64,000 bases of DNA, taken from Verrucomicrobiales bacterium (lineage in GTDB: Bacteria > Verrucomicrobiota > Verrucomicrobiia > Verrucomicrobiales > DEV007). The stretch covers positions 91,525 to 155,524 of the forward strand of contig JARGNI010000008.1 in NCBI GenBank assembly GCA_029213195.1, in the 5' to 3' direction. Below the pieces are notes generated by a model. That model ran no database searches, had not been told where the DNA came from, and worked only from the letters and a program-made list of their open reading frames with translations. Positions 18,420 through 31,480 of this stretch are shown here, piece by piece. The stretch's first letter is position 1; every line of letters begins with the position of its first letter. A program made the position numbers and the translations under genes.

Positions 18420-18557
18420 AGAAACGGGGTCGGAAATGTCGAATGGCGCCCCCAGATACTCAAAGATGTTCGAAGGGGGGGAATCCGAAATTCTCGTTTC
18501 GTGTAGAGGTTGGCGAGGGGGTCTCCTTCGAGCCTTGAGTTTCGTTACAGCCACCTC

Positions 18558-19673
18558 TTAGACGTTGAATCGGAACTCCACCACGTCCCCGTCTTTCATC
18601 ACGTAGTCTTTCCCCTCGATCCGCAGTTTCCCTGCTTCGCGAGCCTTGGCATGAGAGCCAAGCGAAGTGAGGTCGTCGTAGTGAACCACTTCGGCGGCAA
18701 TGAAGCCTCGCTCGAAATCGCCGTGGATGACGCCCGCGGCCTGTGGTGCTTTCATGCCCTCGCGAATGGTCCAGGCGCGGGTTTCTTTCTCCCCGGTCGT
18801 GAGATAGGTGCGAAGTCCGAGCAGGTGGTAGACGCCGCGGATCAGCGCGGAGACCCCGGAGTCTTTCACTCCCATGTCGGCGAGAAATTCAGCGGCTTCC
18901 TCGGGATCGAGTTCGACCATTTCCTCCTCGATGCGTGCCGAGATCACGATCGCCTCGGCTCCAAAAGTCGAAGCCGCGTAGTCGCGCACTTTCTTGACCA
19001 TGGGATGTGCATCCGGATTCTCCAATGCATCGGCAAGTTCTTCCTCGGAAACGTTGCAGGCGAAGATCGAGCGCTTCGCCGAGAGAAGAAAGAAGTCGCG
19101 CATCACCTTTCTCTCGTCATCCGTGAGGTCGGCAGTCAGCGCAGGATTTCCGCCATCGAGGTGAGGCATGATCTTGTCGATCACAGCGACCTCGACCTTG
19201 GCTTCTTTCTCTCCCTGCTTCGCCTTTTTTTCTCGAGAAGCGCGGCGCTTCTCCAGGCTCGCGATATCTGCAAGGATGAGCTCGGAGTTGATGATTTCGA
19301 TATCGCGCAGCGGATCCACGGATCCCAGTTCATGAACGATATCGTCATTCTCGAAGCATCGCACGACCTGCACGACGGCATCGACTTCGCGAATGTTGGC
19401 GAGGAACTTGTTTCCGAGACCGGCTCCCGCGGAAGCACCTTCGACCAGTCCGGCGATATCGACGAACTCGATCGCAGCGGGAATCAGCTTCTGGGAGCCG
19501 CTGAGATCGCTGAGGACCTGGAGCCGGTCATCCGGGACGGTCACGACTCCGACGTTGGGGTCGATCGTGCAGAAGGGATAGTTTGCCGCCTCCGCATTGC
19601 GGGTGCGGGTGACAGCATTGAAGAGAGTAGATTTTCCGACGTTTGGGAGTCCGACGATTCCTGCCTGTAACAT
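18558..19673 (-). CDS. ychF: Redox-regulated ribosome-binding ATPase YchF (OLA1)
   Basis: The ATG at 19673 ([22 protein letters not shown]) gives the standard N-terminus; the longer track ORF adds 32 non-homologous residues. Visible are the P-loop GLPNVGKST, the switch-like [20 protein letters not shown], and the C-terminal TGS domain ending [45 protein letters not shown]. YchF binds ribosomes, hydrolyses ATP and affects stress responses and translation initiation. 370 residues, near the family norm. Convergent with the TIGR03643 gene. Confidence 0.97.
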   Translation of the reverse strand: MLQAGIVGLPNVGKSTLFNAVTRTRNAEAANYPFCTIDPNVGVVTVPDDRLQVLSDLSGSQKLIPAAIEFVDIAGLVEGASAGAGLGNKFLANIREVDAVVQVVRCFENDDIVHELGSVDPLRDIEIINSELILADIASLEKRRASREKKAKQGEKEAKVEVAVIDKIMPHLDGGNPALTADLTDDERKVMRDFFLLSAKRSIFACNVSEEELADALENPDAHPMVKKVRDYAASTFGAEAIVISARIEEEMVELDPEEAAEFLADMGVKDSGVSALIRGVYHLLGLRTYLTTGEKETRAWTIREGMKAPQAAGVIHGDFERGFIAAEVVHYDDLTSLGSHAKAREAGKLRIEGKDYVMKDGDVVEFRFNV

Positions 19674-19838
19674 GGGCGGACGGTAGCACGAGATTGTGAG
19701 GACGCTCGGGAAAAAGATCGCGATCGATGAAGACCCATCGAGCACCCGGGTACTCGATCTTTCGATCAATCTTTGAGAGCGAGCCCTTCTTTGGGAATGG
19801 CGGAAAGAACGCAGAGCATCTAAGCGTAGGTTTCCTGC

Positions 19839-20654
19839 ATGAAGCTGGCTCGACCTTATCTCCCTCTTCTTCTCGTTCCTTTGTTGGTGATCCTTCTTCT
19901 TCTCACCAGTGGGAGCTGGCTTGTCGCGCGAAAGGTCATCGCGTTTCTCATCATGCCTGCAGGTTTCTTGTGGATAGCTGGTTTGACCGCAGCGTTATGG
20001 CCTGGGCTGAGGAAGCGGACTCGTGGCCTTCTTCTTGTCCTGTGGATAGTGTATTCCCTCGCCGGGAATCGCTATGTCGGTATTGAACTCCTGCATTCAT
20101 TGGAGGAGCCCTACCTGCGATATGAGGAAATCGCCGAGCCCCTTGATGCCGCCGTCGTTCTCGGCGGAGCAACGGTTCGGACTCCCTCAGGCAAACCTGC
20201 GCTAGGCATGCGGGGGGATCGAGTCCTGAGGCCTGCGATTCATTTTTTCGAGGGGAACATCAAAACGCTGATCTGCACGGGCCGAAGTGTCACCGAAATA
20301 GGGGAAGACCGACTCCTTTCTCGGGAAGCGTCCGAGATTTGGCAAGGCCTGGGGATCCCGAAAGATCGGATTATCGAGATATCGGAACCGAGGAATACAT
20401 CGGAAGAACTCGCTGCGGTGAAGAACTTGATCGAGTCGAATCCCCAATGGGAGCGGATCGGATTATCAACATCAGCTTCTCACATGAACCGAGCGATGGA
20501 AGAAGCGCGAAAGCACGGATTGGAGTTCATACCGGTGCCCTCGGATTTTCGTTCGTCCCCTCAGCCCTATGTATCTCACTATCTTATTCCGCAGAGTTGG
20601 GGCTTCCAGGCCGTTCAGTCCGCCCTGTGGGAAAGACTCGGGTCCCTGTTCTGA
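19839..20654 (+). CDS. DUF218 (YdcF/ElyC/SanA-like) envelope protein
   Basis: 271 residues. Two or three N-terminal transmembrane segments (LPLLLVPLLVILLLLTSGSW; VIAFLIMPAGFLWIAGL; GLLLVLWIVYSLAG) precede a DUF218 domain: DAAVVLGGATVRTPSGKPALGMRGDRVLRPAIHFFEG, TLICTGRS, EPRNTSEELAAVK and GLSTSASHMNRAM. ElyC and SanA of this family act in envelope integrity and lipid-carrier metabolism; the specific role here is not known. Followed by the C39-like gene after 60 bases. Confidence 0.88.
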   Translation: MKLARPYLPLLLVPLLVILLLLTSGSWLVARKVIAFLIMPAGFLWIAGLTAALWPGLRKRTRGLLLVLWIVYSLAGNRYVGIELLHSLEEPYLRYEEIAEPLDAAVVLGGATVRTPSGKPALGMRGDRVLRPAIHFFEGNIKTLICTGRSVTEIGEDRLLSREASEIWQGLGIPKDRIIEISEPRNTSEELAAVKNLIESNPQWERIGLSTSASHMNRAMEEARKHGLEFIPVPSDFRSSPQPYVSHYLIPQSWGFQAVQSALWERLGSLF

Positions 20655-20679
20655 CACACTCGGTAGGGGCATTCGGGAC

Positions 20680-20708
20680 TGGTCAAGTCGCGTCGGGTTT
20701 GCTAGCCT
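20680..20708 (+). promoter_or_regulatory. Candidate promoter abutting the 20715 start
   Basis: TGGTCA, 17-base spacer, TAGCCT, six bases, ATG. The -10 box and its distance to the start are the same as at 16669. No Shine-Dalgarno sequence is visible. Confidence 0.4.
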
Positions 20709-20714
20709 CGGCGA

Positions 20715-21995
20715 ATGAAGAAAACAATCCTCTGCAGTTTTCTCGCCGTTTTCGCGTGGGAAGCGCCAGTGCAAGCGATTCCCAACAGCTTCTTTGGAAA
20801 TGGGAATGCGGTGCCGATCATTCCTGCCTTCCCCCGGTTTAACTCGGACCTGACCGAGGAGTTTCTCGACCACGGAAAGTGGCAGAACGGGGGGTTTTCC
20901 GGCCCATGGCGAGAGGAGGCATCCCTGCCGGACCTGAAGGTCAAGAGGATGACCGCGAATCCGATCGTGATGGGGGAGGTGCCCATGTCTGTGGTCGCCT
21001 ATTCCGATGGTTCCGAAACGCAGGAAATCGCGATTCACTTTCTCGATGCCGGTTTGTTCTTTGGATACCGGTTTGGCGGGGAGCAGACTGAGGCGGAGCG
21101 AGAGGCGGGGAAAGCTCGGCGGAAACAATTCTCGGAGCATATGGAGACGCTCCTGGAGAACCTCGAGGAACGCCTCGAGGATGGATGCGGGCGAGGAGTG
21201 AAGGGCACCCTGGGGCGCACTCCAGAACTCCGCACTGAATTTACCGAGTTTGCATGGGAAAATTTTGTCCTGCGACTGGTCGAGCGGGAGGACCATTCAG
21301 TCTCCCTCCATATTTTCCAGGAAGGGTCGGAGCCTCGATCGCTCGTCGATTCCAACTGGGCGGAAGCGAGTCGGAGGGATCGGCAGGAACGATTGGAGGA
21401 AGCCGTTATCGAGGAAGAAGATGGCTCTGTGCGTATCGTGGGGGTTCCGGTTTTGACCCAGGGTATGACGCCCTACTGCGGGATTCACTCGCTGGCGATG
21501 GTGAGCCGGTATATCGGGATGAAGACAAGTCCGGAAGCGCTCGCGGCTGGGGCCGAGTTCAAGAATACAGGCAGTGCCGGGGGGAGTGATATGGTCGGAC
21601 TTCACCGTGCCGTCGCCACGGAGTTGGATATGCGTGTCAGTATCGCCCCTCGCCTCGACCGGAGCCGTTTCGAGCGCTCCATTCGGGCGGGCCTCCCTGT
21701 CATCGTGTGGAGGCGGGTTTCCCAGCAGCGGGAAAATTTTCATGCTCGAGTAGCTGAGCAATCTCGGCAGGGGAAGGGCAGCCCTCTTCCGGAGCTCGGT
21801 CCAGAAGATCTTGCGCTCCTGCCTCCTCGCGGAGCGAAAGGAAGCCCTTCCCACGCGTCGGTCCTGACCGGATGGAGCGCAGATGGAGGAGAGATCTATT
21901 ATCTCGAGCCCTGGGGTAAGCTGGGGCAGGGCCGACGGATGCGTTGGGAAGAGCTCGAGGCCACCGCCTACGCGGTTTTCCATTTTAAATTGTGA
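20715..21995 (+). CDS. Exported C39-like cysteine protease domain protein
   Basis: 426 residues with a signal peptide (MKKTILCSFLAVFAWEAPVQA). The N-terminal ~200 residues are unrecognised and charged (a helical EHMETLLENLEERLE stretch). The C-terminal part is a C39/papain-like fold: GVPVLTQGMTPYCGIHSLAM provides the nucleophile Cys after a Gln that could form the oxyanion hole, SHASVLTGWSA the His, and YYLEPWG the late Asp/Asn-like position. It lacks the ABC transporter parts of bacteriocin exporters. Probably a periplasmic peptidase or processing enzyme; substrate unknown. nif3-like gene follows by 22 bases. Confidence 0.82.
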   Translation: MKKTILCSFLAVFAWEAPVQAIPNSFFGNGNAVPIIPAFPRFNSDLTEEFLDHGKWQNGGFSGPWREEASLPDLKVKRMTANPIVMGEVPMSVVAYSDGSETQEIAIHFLDAGLFFGYRFGGEQTEAEREAGKARRKQFSEHMETLLENLEERLEDGCGRGVKGTLGRTPELRTEFTEFAWENFVLRLVEREDHSVSLHIFQEGSEPRSLVDSNWAEASRRDRQERLEEAVIEEEDGSVRIVGVPVLTQGMTPYCGIHSLAMVSRYIGMKTSPEALAAGAEFKNTGSAGGSDMVGLHRAVATELDMRVSIAPRLDRSRFERSIRAGLPVIVWRRVSQQRENFHARVAEQSRQGKGSPLPELGPEDLALLPPRGAKGSPSHASVLTGWSADGGEIYYLEPWGKLGQGRRMRWEELEATAYAVFHFKL

Positions 21996-22017
21996 GGGGT
22001 TCGGGATACGCTGGCGA

Positions 22018-22776
22018 ATGGCGGAACTCTTCAATTTGATCGAACGTGGGAATCACTGGCTCAAGCTCGACGAAATTCCCGATTACCCACAGGCTCTGAA
22101 TGGGCTGCAGCTGGAAAACAGCGGGGAGATTCATCAGATTTTCGCGTCGGTCGATGCCTGTCTTCCGGTGATCCGACAGGCGGCCGAGAAGAAAGGGTCC
22201 CTTCTCGTTGTTCATCACGGTCTGTTCTGGCAGGGAGCGCAGAGGATCGAGGGAGCGGTCTATGAAAAACTTCGCATTGCGATGGAAAATGATCTCGCCA
22301 TCTACAGCGCCCATATCCCGCTTGATGTGCATTCTTCACTCGGAAACAACGCCCGGCTCCTCGCGGCATTGGAATTGAAGGGGGAATTCGAATCCTTCTT
22401 TCCGTGGAAGGGAATTCAACTCGGGATGCGAGCTCTCGTAAATGTGGAGCGGGAGGATCTCGTGCAGCGGGTCGAAAGAGCTACGGGCTCCTCCGCTCAT
22501 TTGTGTCCGGGCGGTCCCGAAACGATTCGGAACCTGGGAATCATCACGGGAGGCGCTGGATCAGAGGTCGCCGCCATCGCGGAATGTGGTGTGGATACCC
22601 TGATCACCGGGGAGGGCCCGCACTGGAGTTACACAGCCGCCGAAGAACTTGGGGTGAATGTGATCTACGGCGGGCACTACGCGACCGAGACCTTCGGAGT
22701 GAAAGCCCTGGCCGAGCGCTGGTCTCAAAAGTTCAACGTTCCCTGGGAGTTCATTGACCACCCTACGGGTTTGTAA
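22018..22776 (+). CDS. Nif3-like dinuclear metal centre protein (YbgI family)
   Basis: Start at the ATG at 22018 (MAELFNLIERGNHWLK); the track ORF runs 45 codons further upstream through the preceding gene. 252 residues. Metal-ligand motifs: LLVVHHGLFW, SAHIPLDVHSSLGNN, GEGPHWSY and the C-terminal IYGGHYATETFG. The family forms toroidal hexamers with two metals per subunit; biochemical roles such as GTP cyclohydrolase I-like activity are disputed. Overlaps the convergent L,D-transpeptidase gene by 14 bases. Confidence 0.92.
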   Translation: MAELFNLIERGNHWLKLDEIPDYPQALNGLQLENSGEIHQIFASVDACLPVIRQAAEKKGSLLVVHHGLFWQGAQRIEGAVYEKLRIAMENDLAIYSAHIPLDVHSSLGNNARLLAALELKGEFESFFPWKGIQLGMRALVNVEREDLVQRVERATGSSAHLCPGGPETIRNLGIITGGAGSEVAAIAECGVDTLITGEGPHWSYTAAEELGVNVIYGGHYATETFGVKALAERWSQKFNVPWEFIDHPTGL

Positions 22777-24577
22777 CCGGGGCCGCAGCCTCCACAGCCT
22801 GCGGCTCGGGTGTTTTTGCCTGATTCCAGGGGATCGCCGCGGCAAGGGTTTTGGCATCTTCCGCGTCGCGCTCATAAACATCCCGACCGGGGACGAGGAC
22901 GATTTTTCCTCCCGGCACCGGGCGAGGGAAGGTGGTGAGGTAGATGATGTAGACGGGAATCTTCTCCTTCAAGGCGATGCTCTTGCGTTCATCCCCGGCC
23001 ATTGCTGCCTTGACCTGGTCTCGAGACCAGCCATCCGGTTGCAGAACCCATTCCCCGAGCCGGTCCGGCTTGGAGACCCGGATGCAGCCGTGGCTCAGGT
23101 CCCGTTTTCCCAAGGCGAAAAAGTTCCGGGCGGGAGTGTCATGCATGTAGACGTTGAAGGTATTGGGGAAAAGGAACTTCACGTGACCCAGCGCATTGTC
23201 CGGACCGGGCTTTTGCCGCAGGAAGAGTCTCCCCTGGGCGACCAGTTCGAGATTCTGGGGAGAAAGACGGTGGGTATTCTTGTTGTAGGGATTGAAGTCG
23301 CTCACGATTTCATATCGATTTCGGCTCAGGTAGCCCCAGTCTGCCTGTGCTTTGGGGAGAACCTCCTTGATAGCGATGCTTTTCGGAACATTCCAATAGG
23401 GGCCGAAGACAACCTCCTGCATCACATCGCGAAAGATAGGGGTGCGATGCGTGTCTTTCGAGGCCTTACCATGAACGATTCGCATGGTCTCGACGTGAAA
23501 GTCACCCTGATCAAACAAGTAGAGTTCGGCGCACGGAAGGTTCACGATGGCGTAGCGCTCTCCGAGGTTGGCTGGGAGGAGGCGGGCTCGATGCAGATTG
23601 ATGGACAGTGATCGGTATCGCTCGGCGGCATTGGAATTGAGATACCGCCAGCTGGCCGGGCCGAAGATTCCGTCGGCATCCAGTCCGTAGTCTTTCTGGA
23701 ATGCCATCAGGGCCGCCGCCAGCTCAGGCGAAATCTGCGAAAGACTGTTGAAACCTTCTGGCGGTGTGGGCAGGTATCCGCGATCTGCGAGATGCGCCGC
23801 GATGGCTGGTGCGTAGGGATAGGGCTCGCCGGGGCGGCCCACGCCGGCCTTTGCCGGATCGGGGATCGCGGGCAGACCGGAATATTTCAGGATCGCCTCT
23901 CGGTAGGCGGGGAATTGCTTGTGCAGCTCCCGGTAGATCCAGTTCTTCGGCCCCAGGATCTCAAGAACCTTCTCGGGATCGAAGGGGCGCACGGCAGTGG
24001 CAAGAACGATATCCCGTGCAATGGAATCGGGAAGGTCGCCCTCGCTCCCCGGTGTGTCGTCGAGGTTCCAGTCTGGCCACAAAGAGGCAGGATCGACCGC
24101 TCCGAATCGGCAGAGCAGGCCTGCCTCTACCAGGGCGACAGTGTAGGCCAGATCTCGGGCGTCAACGGGAGGAGCCTCGGTTTCGATCTCGGGAAGGAGG
24201 GCAAGGGGGTCCAGCGAAAAGAGAGGTGGGAAGGCGTGATTGGCCAGGGCTTTGGACAAGTCGAGGTGAAGATCCTGATTCAGGACCTCGGGATCCCAGA
24301 GAGGACGAAAGCCTCGTTCCTCATAGACCTTGGCAACCGAGTTCGCCAGAACCTCCTTATAAGGGCGCTCCTGAGGAGTGTGTTTCAAAACAAGGTCTCG
24401 GACCTTGGTAACGCGTGGGTCGGTTTCCACGACTGGCTCAGGAGCGTCGGGCTGGGATGCCTGAGGAGTCGGGCTCTCCTGCGCGAAGCTCAGCGAAGGC
24501 TTCAGCAATGTGGCGGCAAGCACGAGGGAAAGAATGGGGAAGCTGGCTCGTCGACAACAGGAGATGGAATCTACCAT
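22763..24577 (-). CDS. L,D-transpeptidase of YcbB/LdtD type with peptidoglycan-binding domain
   Basis: Start chosen at the ATG at 24577 (MVDSISCCRRASFPILSLVLAA), giving a signal peptide ending near SFAQ; the track ORF adds 37 residues. The order is: N-terminal scaffold domain, peptidoglycan-binding motif (LMAFQKDYGLDADGIFGPASW, around residue 300), and a YkuD-type catalytic domain ending with MHDTPARNFFALGKRDLSHGCIRVSKP, where HGCIR carries the nucleophile Cys. Such enzymes form 3-3 crosslinks or attach proteins to peptidoglycan. About 604 residues, in line with LdtD. A Pro/Ala/Glu-rich tail ends the protein. Confidence 0.94.
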   Translation of the reverse strand: MVDSISCCRRASFPILSLVLAATLLKPSLSFAQESPTPQASQPDAPEPVVETDPRVTKVRDLVLKHTPQERPYKEVLANSVAKVYEERGFRPLWDPEVLNQDLHLDLSKALANHAFPPLFSLDPLALLPEIETEAPPVDARDLAYTVALVEAGLLCRFGAVDPASLWPDWNLDDTPGSEGDLPDSIARDIVLATAVRPFDPEKVLEILGPKNWIYRELHKQFPAYREAILKYSGLPAIPDPAKAGVGRPGEPYPYAPAIAAHLADRGYLPTPPEGFNSLSQISPELAAALMAFQKDYGLDADGIFGPASWRYLNSNAAERYRSLSINLHRARLLPANLGERYAIVNLPCAELYLFDQGDFHVETMRIVHGKASKDTHRTPIFRDVMQEVVFGPYWNVPKSIAIKEVLPKAQADWGYLSRNRYEIVSDFNPYNKNTHRLSPQNLELVAQGRLFLRQKPGPDNALGHVKFLFPNTFNVYMHDTPARNFFALGKRDLSHGCIRVSKPDRLGEWVLQPDGWSRDQVKAAMAGDERKSIALKEKIPVYIIYLTTFPRPVPGGKIVLVPGRDVYERDAEDAKTLAAAIPWNQAKTPEPQAVEAAAPVTNP

Positions 24578-24831
24578 GGGAGAAGTAGACCGGAGCTTCT
24601 GAGAAAGGGAACCGAGTTTCATAAAGAAGAGAACGGGAAGGTAGATGAGGACAGAGGGATGTGCCACGCAGAATCGGGTTGCCTTCACGCTATGGCGAAT
24701 CGCTACTATGACGAACCAGCCCGGAGAAATCTCACAGGTAAGAAGAACTGGAATTACCGCAATATTGATTGCTTGTTAGGGCGGCGTGCTCGGCGAAAAC
24801 ACTCTTTTTGAAAAAACTTTTAGAAAAGGTG

Positions 24832-24859
24832 TTGACCATCTGAAATTACCGCGTAGATT
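24832..24859 (+). promoter_or_regulatory. Candidate rRNA operon promoter
   Basis: TTGACC, 16-base spacer, TAGATT, located about 325 bases before the mature 16S. An A/T-rich stretch (AAAAAACTTTTAGAAAA) lies immediately upstream, like an UP element. It is the best sigma70-type match in the leader. Confidence 0.55.
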
Positions 24860-24913
24860 CACCGCCCGCCCGAAAGAGGGTGGCTCGCCGAATCCGAGTG
24901 ATTCACAGAGAAC

Positions 24914-24926
24914 TGATCTTTTAAAA
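24914..24926 (+). promoter_or_regulatory. boxA-like antitermination site in the rRNA leader
   Basis: TGATCTTTTAAAA resembles the rRNA boxA consensus bound by NusB/NusE. A second copy, TGATCTTTGACA, lies before 23S, which supports both calls. Confidence 0.5.
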
Positions 24927-25183
24927 AATCGAGCCGAGTGCTTCAAGCAATTTTTCAGGACACCCATCTGAAGGTTTTAGGCCGACAGACCGATCCTGAG
25001 GAAAGAAGAATTCGGTGTTAAGGAAAAGGCTAAATTGTGTGCTGCACGACAAGATAAGATTCGTGCAGAAGCGGTGCTCCTTTTGGAGTGCTGCAACTTG
25101 TCAATTTTTCCGTTTATTTTAAGAACAATGAAACTCTGCAAAGAGTGCCATGCGTTTCTGATTTAATGCGGGAATCAATTTTC

Positions 25184-26717
<1,534 letters not shown>

Positions 26718-26932
26718 TGGAGTAATTTGCCCGAACGCAATCTCACAAGTGTGTTCATACAAATGGCAAATAGGTCGATGCCGTAACGATCGGATGAACT
26801 GATCGGTTGGCAGACGATTGGGAAACTGTCGTCACCAAAGTTATTATTAAGTCTGTATGTTTTTTATCTGTGCAGTGCACAGTTTAGCCTTTGCCTTTCT
26901 CGATGTTTTTGAGAAGCGCGAGATTAGAATTT

Positions 26933-27005
26933 GGGGGCATAGCTCAGTTGGTAGAGCGCCTGCTTTGCAAGCAGGATGTCAGGAGTTCGAATCTCCTTGC
27001 CTCCA
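26933..27005 (+). tRNA. tRNA-Ala (TGC)
   Basis: GGGGGCA and TGCCTCC form the acceptor stem, with AGCTCAGTTGGTAGAGC as D arm, CTGCTTTGCAAGCAG as anticodon arm (anticodon TGC) and GAGTTCGAATCTC as T arm. It lies in the 16S-23S spacer, ahead of tRNA-Ile. CCA is not encoded. Confidence 0.97.
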
Positions 27006-27044
27006 CGTATTTTACCTGGAGACAGGGTGCGCGTGAGCGCAGAA

Positions 27045-27118
<74 letters not shown>

Positions 27119-27151
27119 CTTTTCCCGATTGAGTCTCCCGTCTCGCTCTCA

Positions 27152-27163
27152 TGATCTTTGACA
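27152..27163 (+). promoter_or_regulatory. boxA-like site in the 16S-23S spacer
   Basis: TGATCTTTGACA closely matches the spacer boxA that precedes 23S genes in many bacteria and recruits the Nus antitermination complex. It lies about 150 bases before 23S. Confidence 0.6.
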
Positions 27164-27309
27164 ACTACATAAAATTACAATGATACTACAATTGAGTTTT
27201 AAACTCAGCTACTGCCTTTGGCGGTAGCAGTAAGATAGAAAAGTTACTCTAACAGTGGGTGAAGAGATAAGCACTTCACCTGAAAGATTTTCAATTTAAA
27301 GAAAAGCTG

Positions 27310-30138
<2,829 letters not shown>

Positions 30139-30255
30139 GTTTGTTTCTTTTTTATCAGTAGTATTCATTGTATATTTTGTGTAGTTGTCAGAGATCTCAT
30201 TCGAGAGGTGAAGGTTTAACCGCCAGAACGTTGTTCTTCCGAGTGGAGCACATAG

Positions 30256-30372
30256 TTCTGGTGGCCATAGCACGGTGGAACCACCCGGTCCCATTCCGAA
30301 CCCGGAAGTGAAACGCTGTAGCGCCGATGGTAGTGTGGCGAAAGGCCATGTGAGAGTAGGTCGCCGCCAGGT
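30256..30372 (+). rRNA. rrf: 5S ribosomal RNA
   Basis: CTGGTGGCCATAGCACGG at the start pairs with GTCGCCGCCAG at the end (helix I). The core CCCATTCCGAACCCGGAAGTGAAAC and GATGGTAGTGTGG are typical of bacterial 5S. About 118 bases after 23S. Confidence 0.96.
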
Positions 30373-30382
30373 TATACTAATT

Positions 30383-30412
30383 AACCGTCCCGCATTGCGG
30401 GACGGTTTTTTT
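30383..30412 (+). terminator. Rho-independent terminator of the rRNA operon
   Basis: A perfect 11-bp stem (AACCGTCCCGC / GCGGGACGGTT) with a 3-base loop is followed by a run of T. It lies ten bases past 5S. Confidence 0.95.
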
Positions 30413-30549
30413 GTGTCCAGCCATCGCCATTCTGGCAAGCAGGCTCAATGTCCCGGCCCAGTGACTTGGACCATTTCGTCATAGGGGACGGCCGATAGCA
30501 GGTGAGGATTCGCTTGACCTGTTAGGAAGTTTTCGGCGAAATCATTGCT

Positions 30550-31458
30550 ATGAGAATGATTTCAAGACGTGGATTTCTGACGACCTCCGCCGGCGTTTCT
30601 TTAGGGGCTACTGTTGGGGTGGGACCTTTCGCCATGGGTTCTGATAAGAAGGGTCCCTTGTCGGGGCGTTTTTTCAAGACCCTCAAGATCGGAATGATCA
30701 AAGAGGGCACGACGTTGACAGAGAAATTTTCCGCCGCAAAGAATGCGGGATTCGATGGTGTAGAACTCAATGCCCCTGGTTTCGATATCGACGAAGTGAA
30801 CCAGGCCATCGAAGCGGCCGATTTCCCGGTCGACGGATCGGTCTGTGCTGGCCACTGGGGTGTCAGGCATTCAGACCCGGATGAATCGGTTCGAGCCAAG
30901 GCTTTGGAGGCCTTGCTTGGAGCTTTGCAAACCACGCACGACGTTGGAGGACATACGGTTCTCCTGGTGGTCGGGCATGGCAAGGACGGGACAGAGGAAG
31001 AAGTCTGGTCCCGGAGTGTAGCCAACATTCGAAAGGCCCTTCCCTTAGCCTCCAGACTGGGGGTATCCATCGCAATTGAGAACGTATGGAATCACTTTGG
31101 ATATGATCATGGGGGCTCGGCAGATCAAACCGCGGAAAAATTTGTCCGCTACGTGGATGAATTCGAGTCTCCCTTTGTCGGGATGCAATTCGATATCGGG
31201 AATCACTGGAAATATGGGAGCGCCGGAGACTGGATTCGAGAGCTGGGAACTCGCATCCACAAACTCGACGTCAAAGGGTTCTCTCGTGAGGAGGGGAAAT
31301 TCAAAGGTATTGGGGAAGGGGATATTGATTTCCCTGATGTTGTCGCGGCCCTCGACGAAATTAATTTTCACGGATGGTGTGCTGCGGAAGTCGGAGGCGG
31401 CAATCTGGATCGCCTCAAGGAGATTTCCGAGCGAATGGATCGCGTGTTCCAGCTCTAG
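30550..31458 (+). CDS. Tat-exported sugar phosphate isomerase/epimerase-like TIM-barrel protein
   Basis: 302 residues. The N-terminus MRMISRRGFLTTSAGVSLG has a twin-arginine signal (SRRGFL). The rest is a xylose isomerase-like TIM barrel of the hydroxypyruvate isomerase/AP-endonuclease 2 superfamily: KNAGFDGVELN, VGGHTVLLVVGHG, IAIENVWNHF, MQFDIGNHWKYG, IHKLDVKGF and GWCAAEVGGG provide the strand-end acidic and His residues that bind a metal in this superfamily. Such genes are abundant in Planctomycetes and Verrucomicrobiota, often near sulfatases, as here (31481). Substrate unknown. Confidence 0.88.
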   Translation: MRMISRRGFLTTSAGVSLGATVGVGPFAMGSDKKGPLSGRFFKTLKIGMIKEGTTLTEKFSAAKNAGFDGVELNAPGFDIDEVNQAIEAADFPVDGSVCAGHWGVRHSDPDESVRAKALEALLGALQTTHDVGGHTVLLVVGHGKDGTEEEVWSRSVANIRKALPLASRLGVSIAIENVWNHFGYDHGGSADQTAEKFVRYVDEFESPFVGMQFDIGNHWKYGSAGDWIRELGTRIHKLDVKGFSREEGKFKGIGEGDIDFPDVVAALDEINFHGWCAAEVGGGNLDRLKEISERMDRVFQL

Positions 31459-31480
31459 TGACTGACTCACCAAACGGGTC

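Larger units (their letters stand above)
24578..25183. other. Gene-free leader region between the L,D-transpeptidase gene and the rRNA operon
   Basis: No protein gene is supported here; small ORFs at 24776-24971 look random. It holds the rRNA promoter and boxA-like site listed separately and two stem-loops close to 16S, the better one an 8-bp perfect stem (CTGCACGA at 25042, TCGTGCAG at 25061). These are probably leader and 16S processing structures. Confidence 0.6.

Noticed and set aside
25129-25170. Twelve-codon ORF with CKEC just before 16S
   Set aside because: Lies in the rRNA leader, no ribosome-binding site, very short; probably chance.
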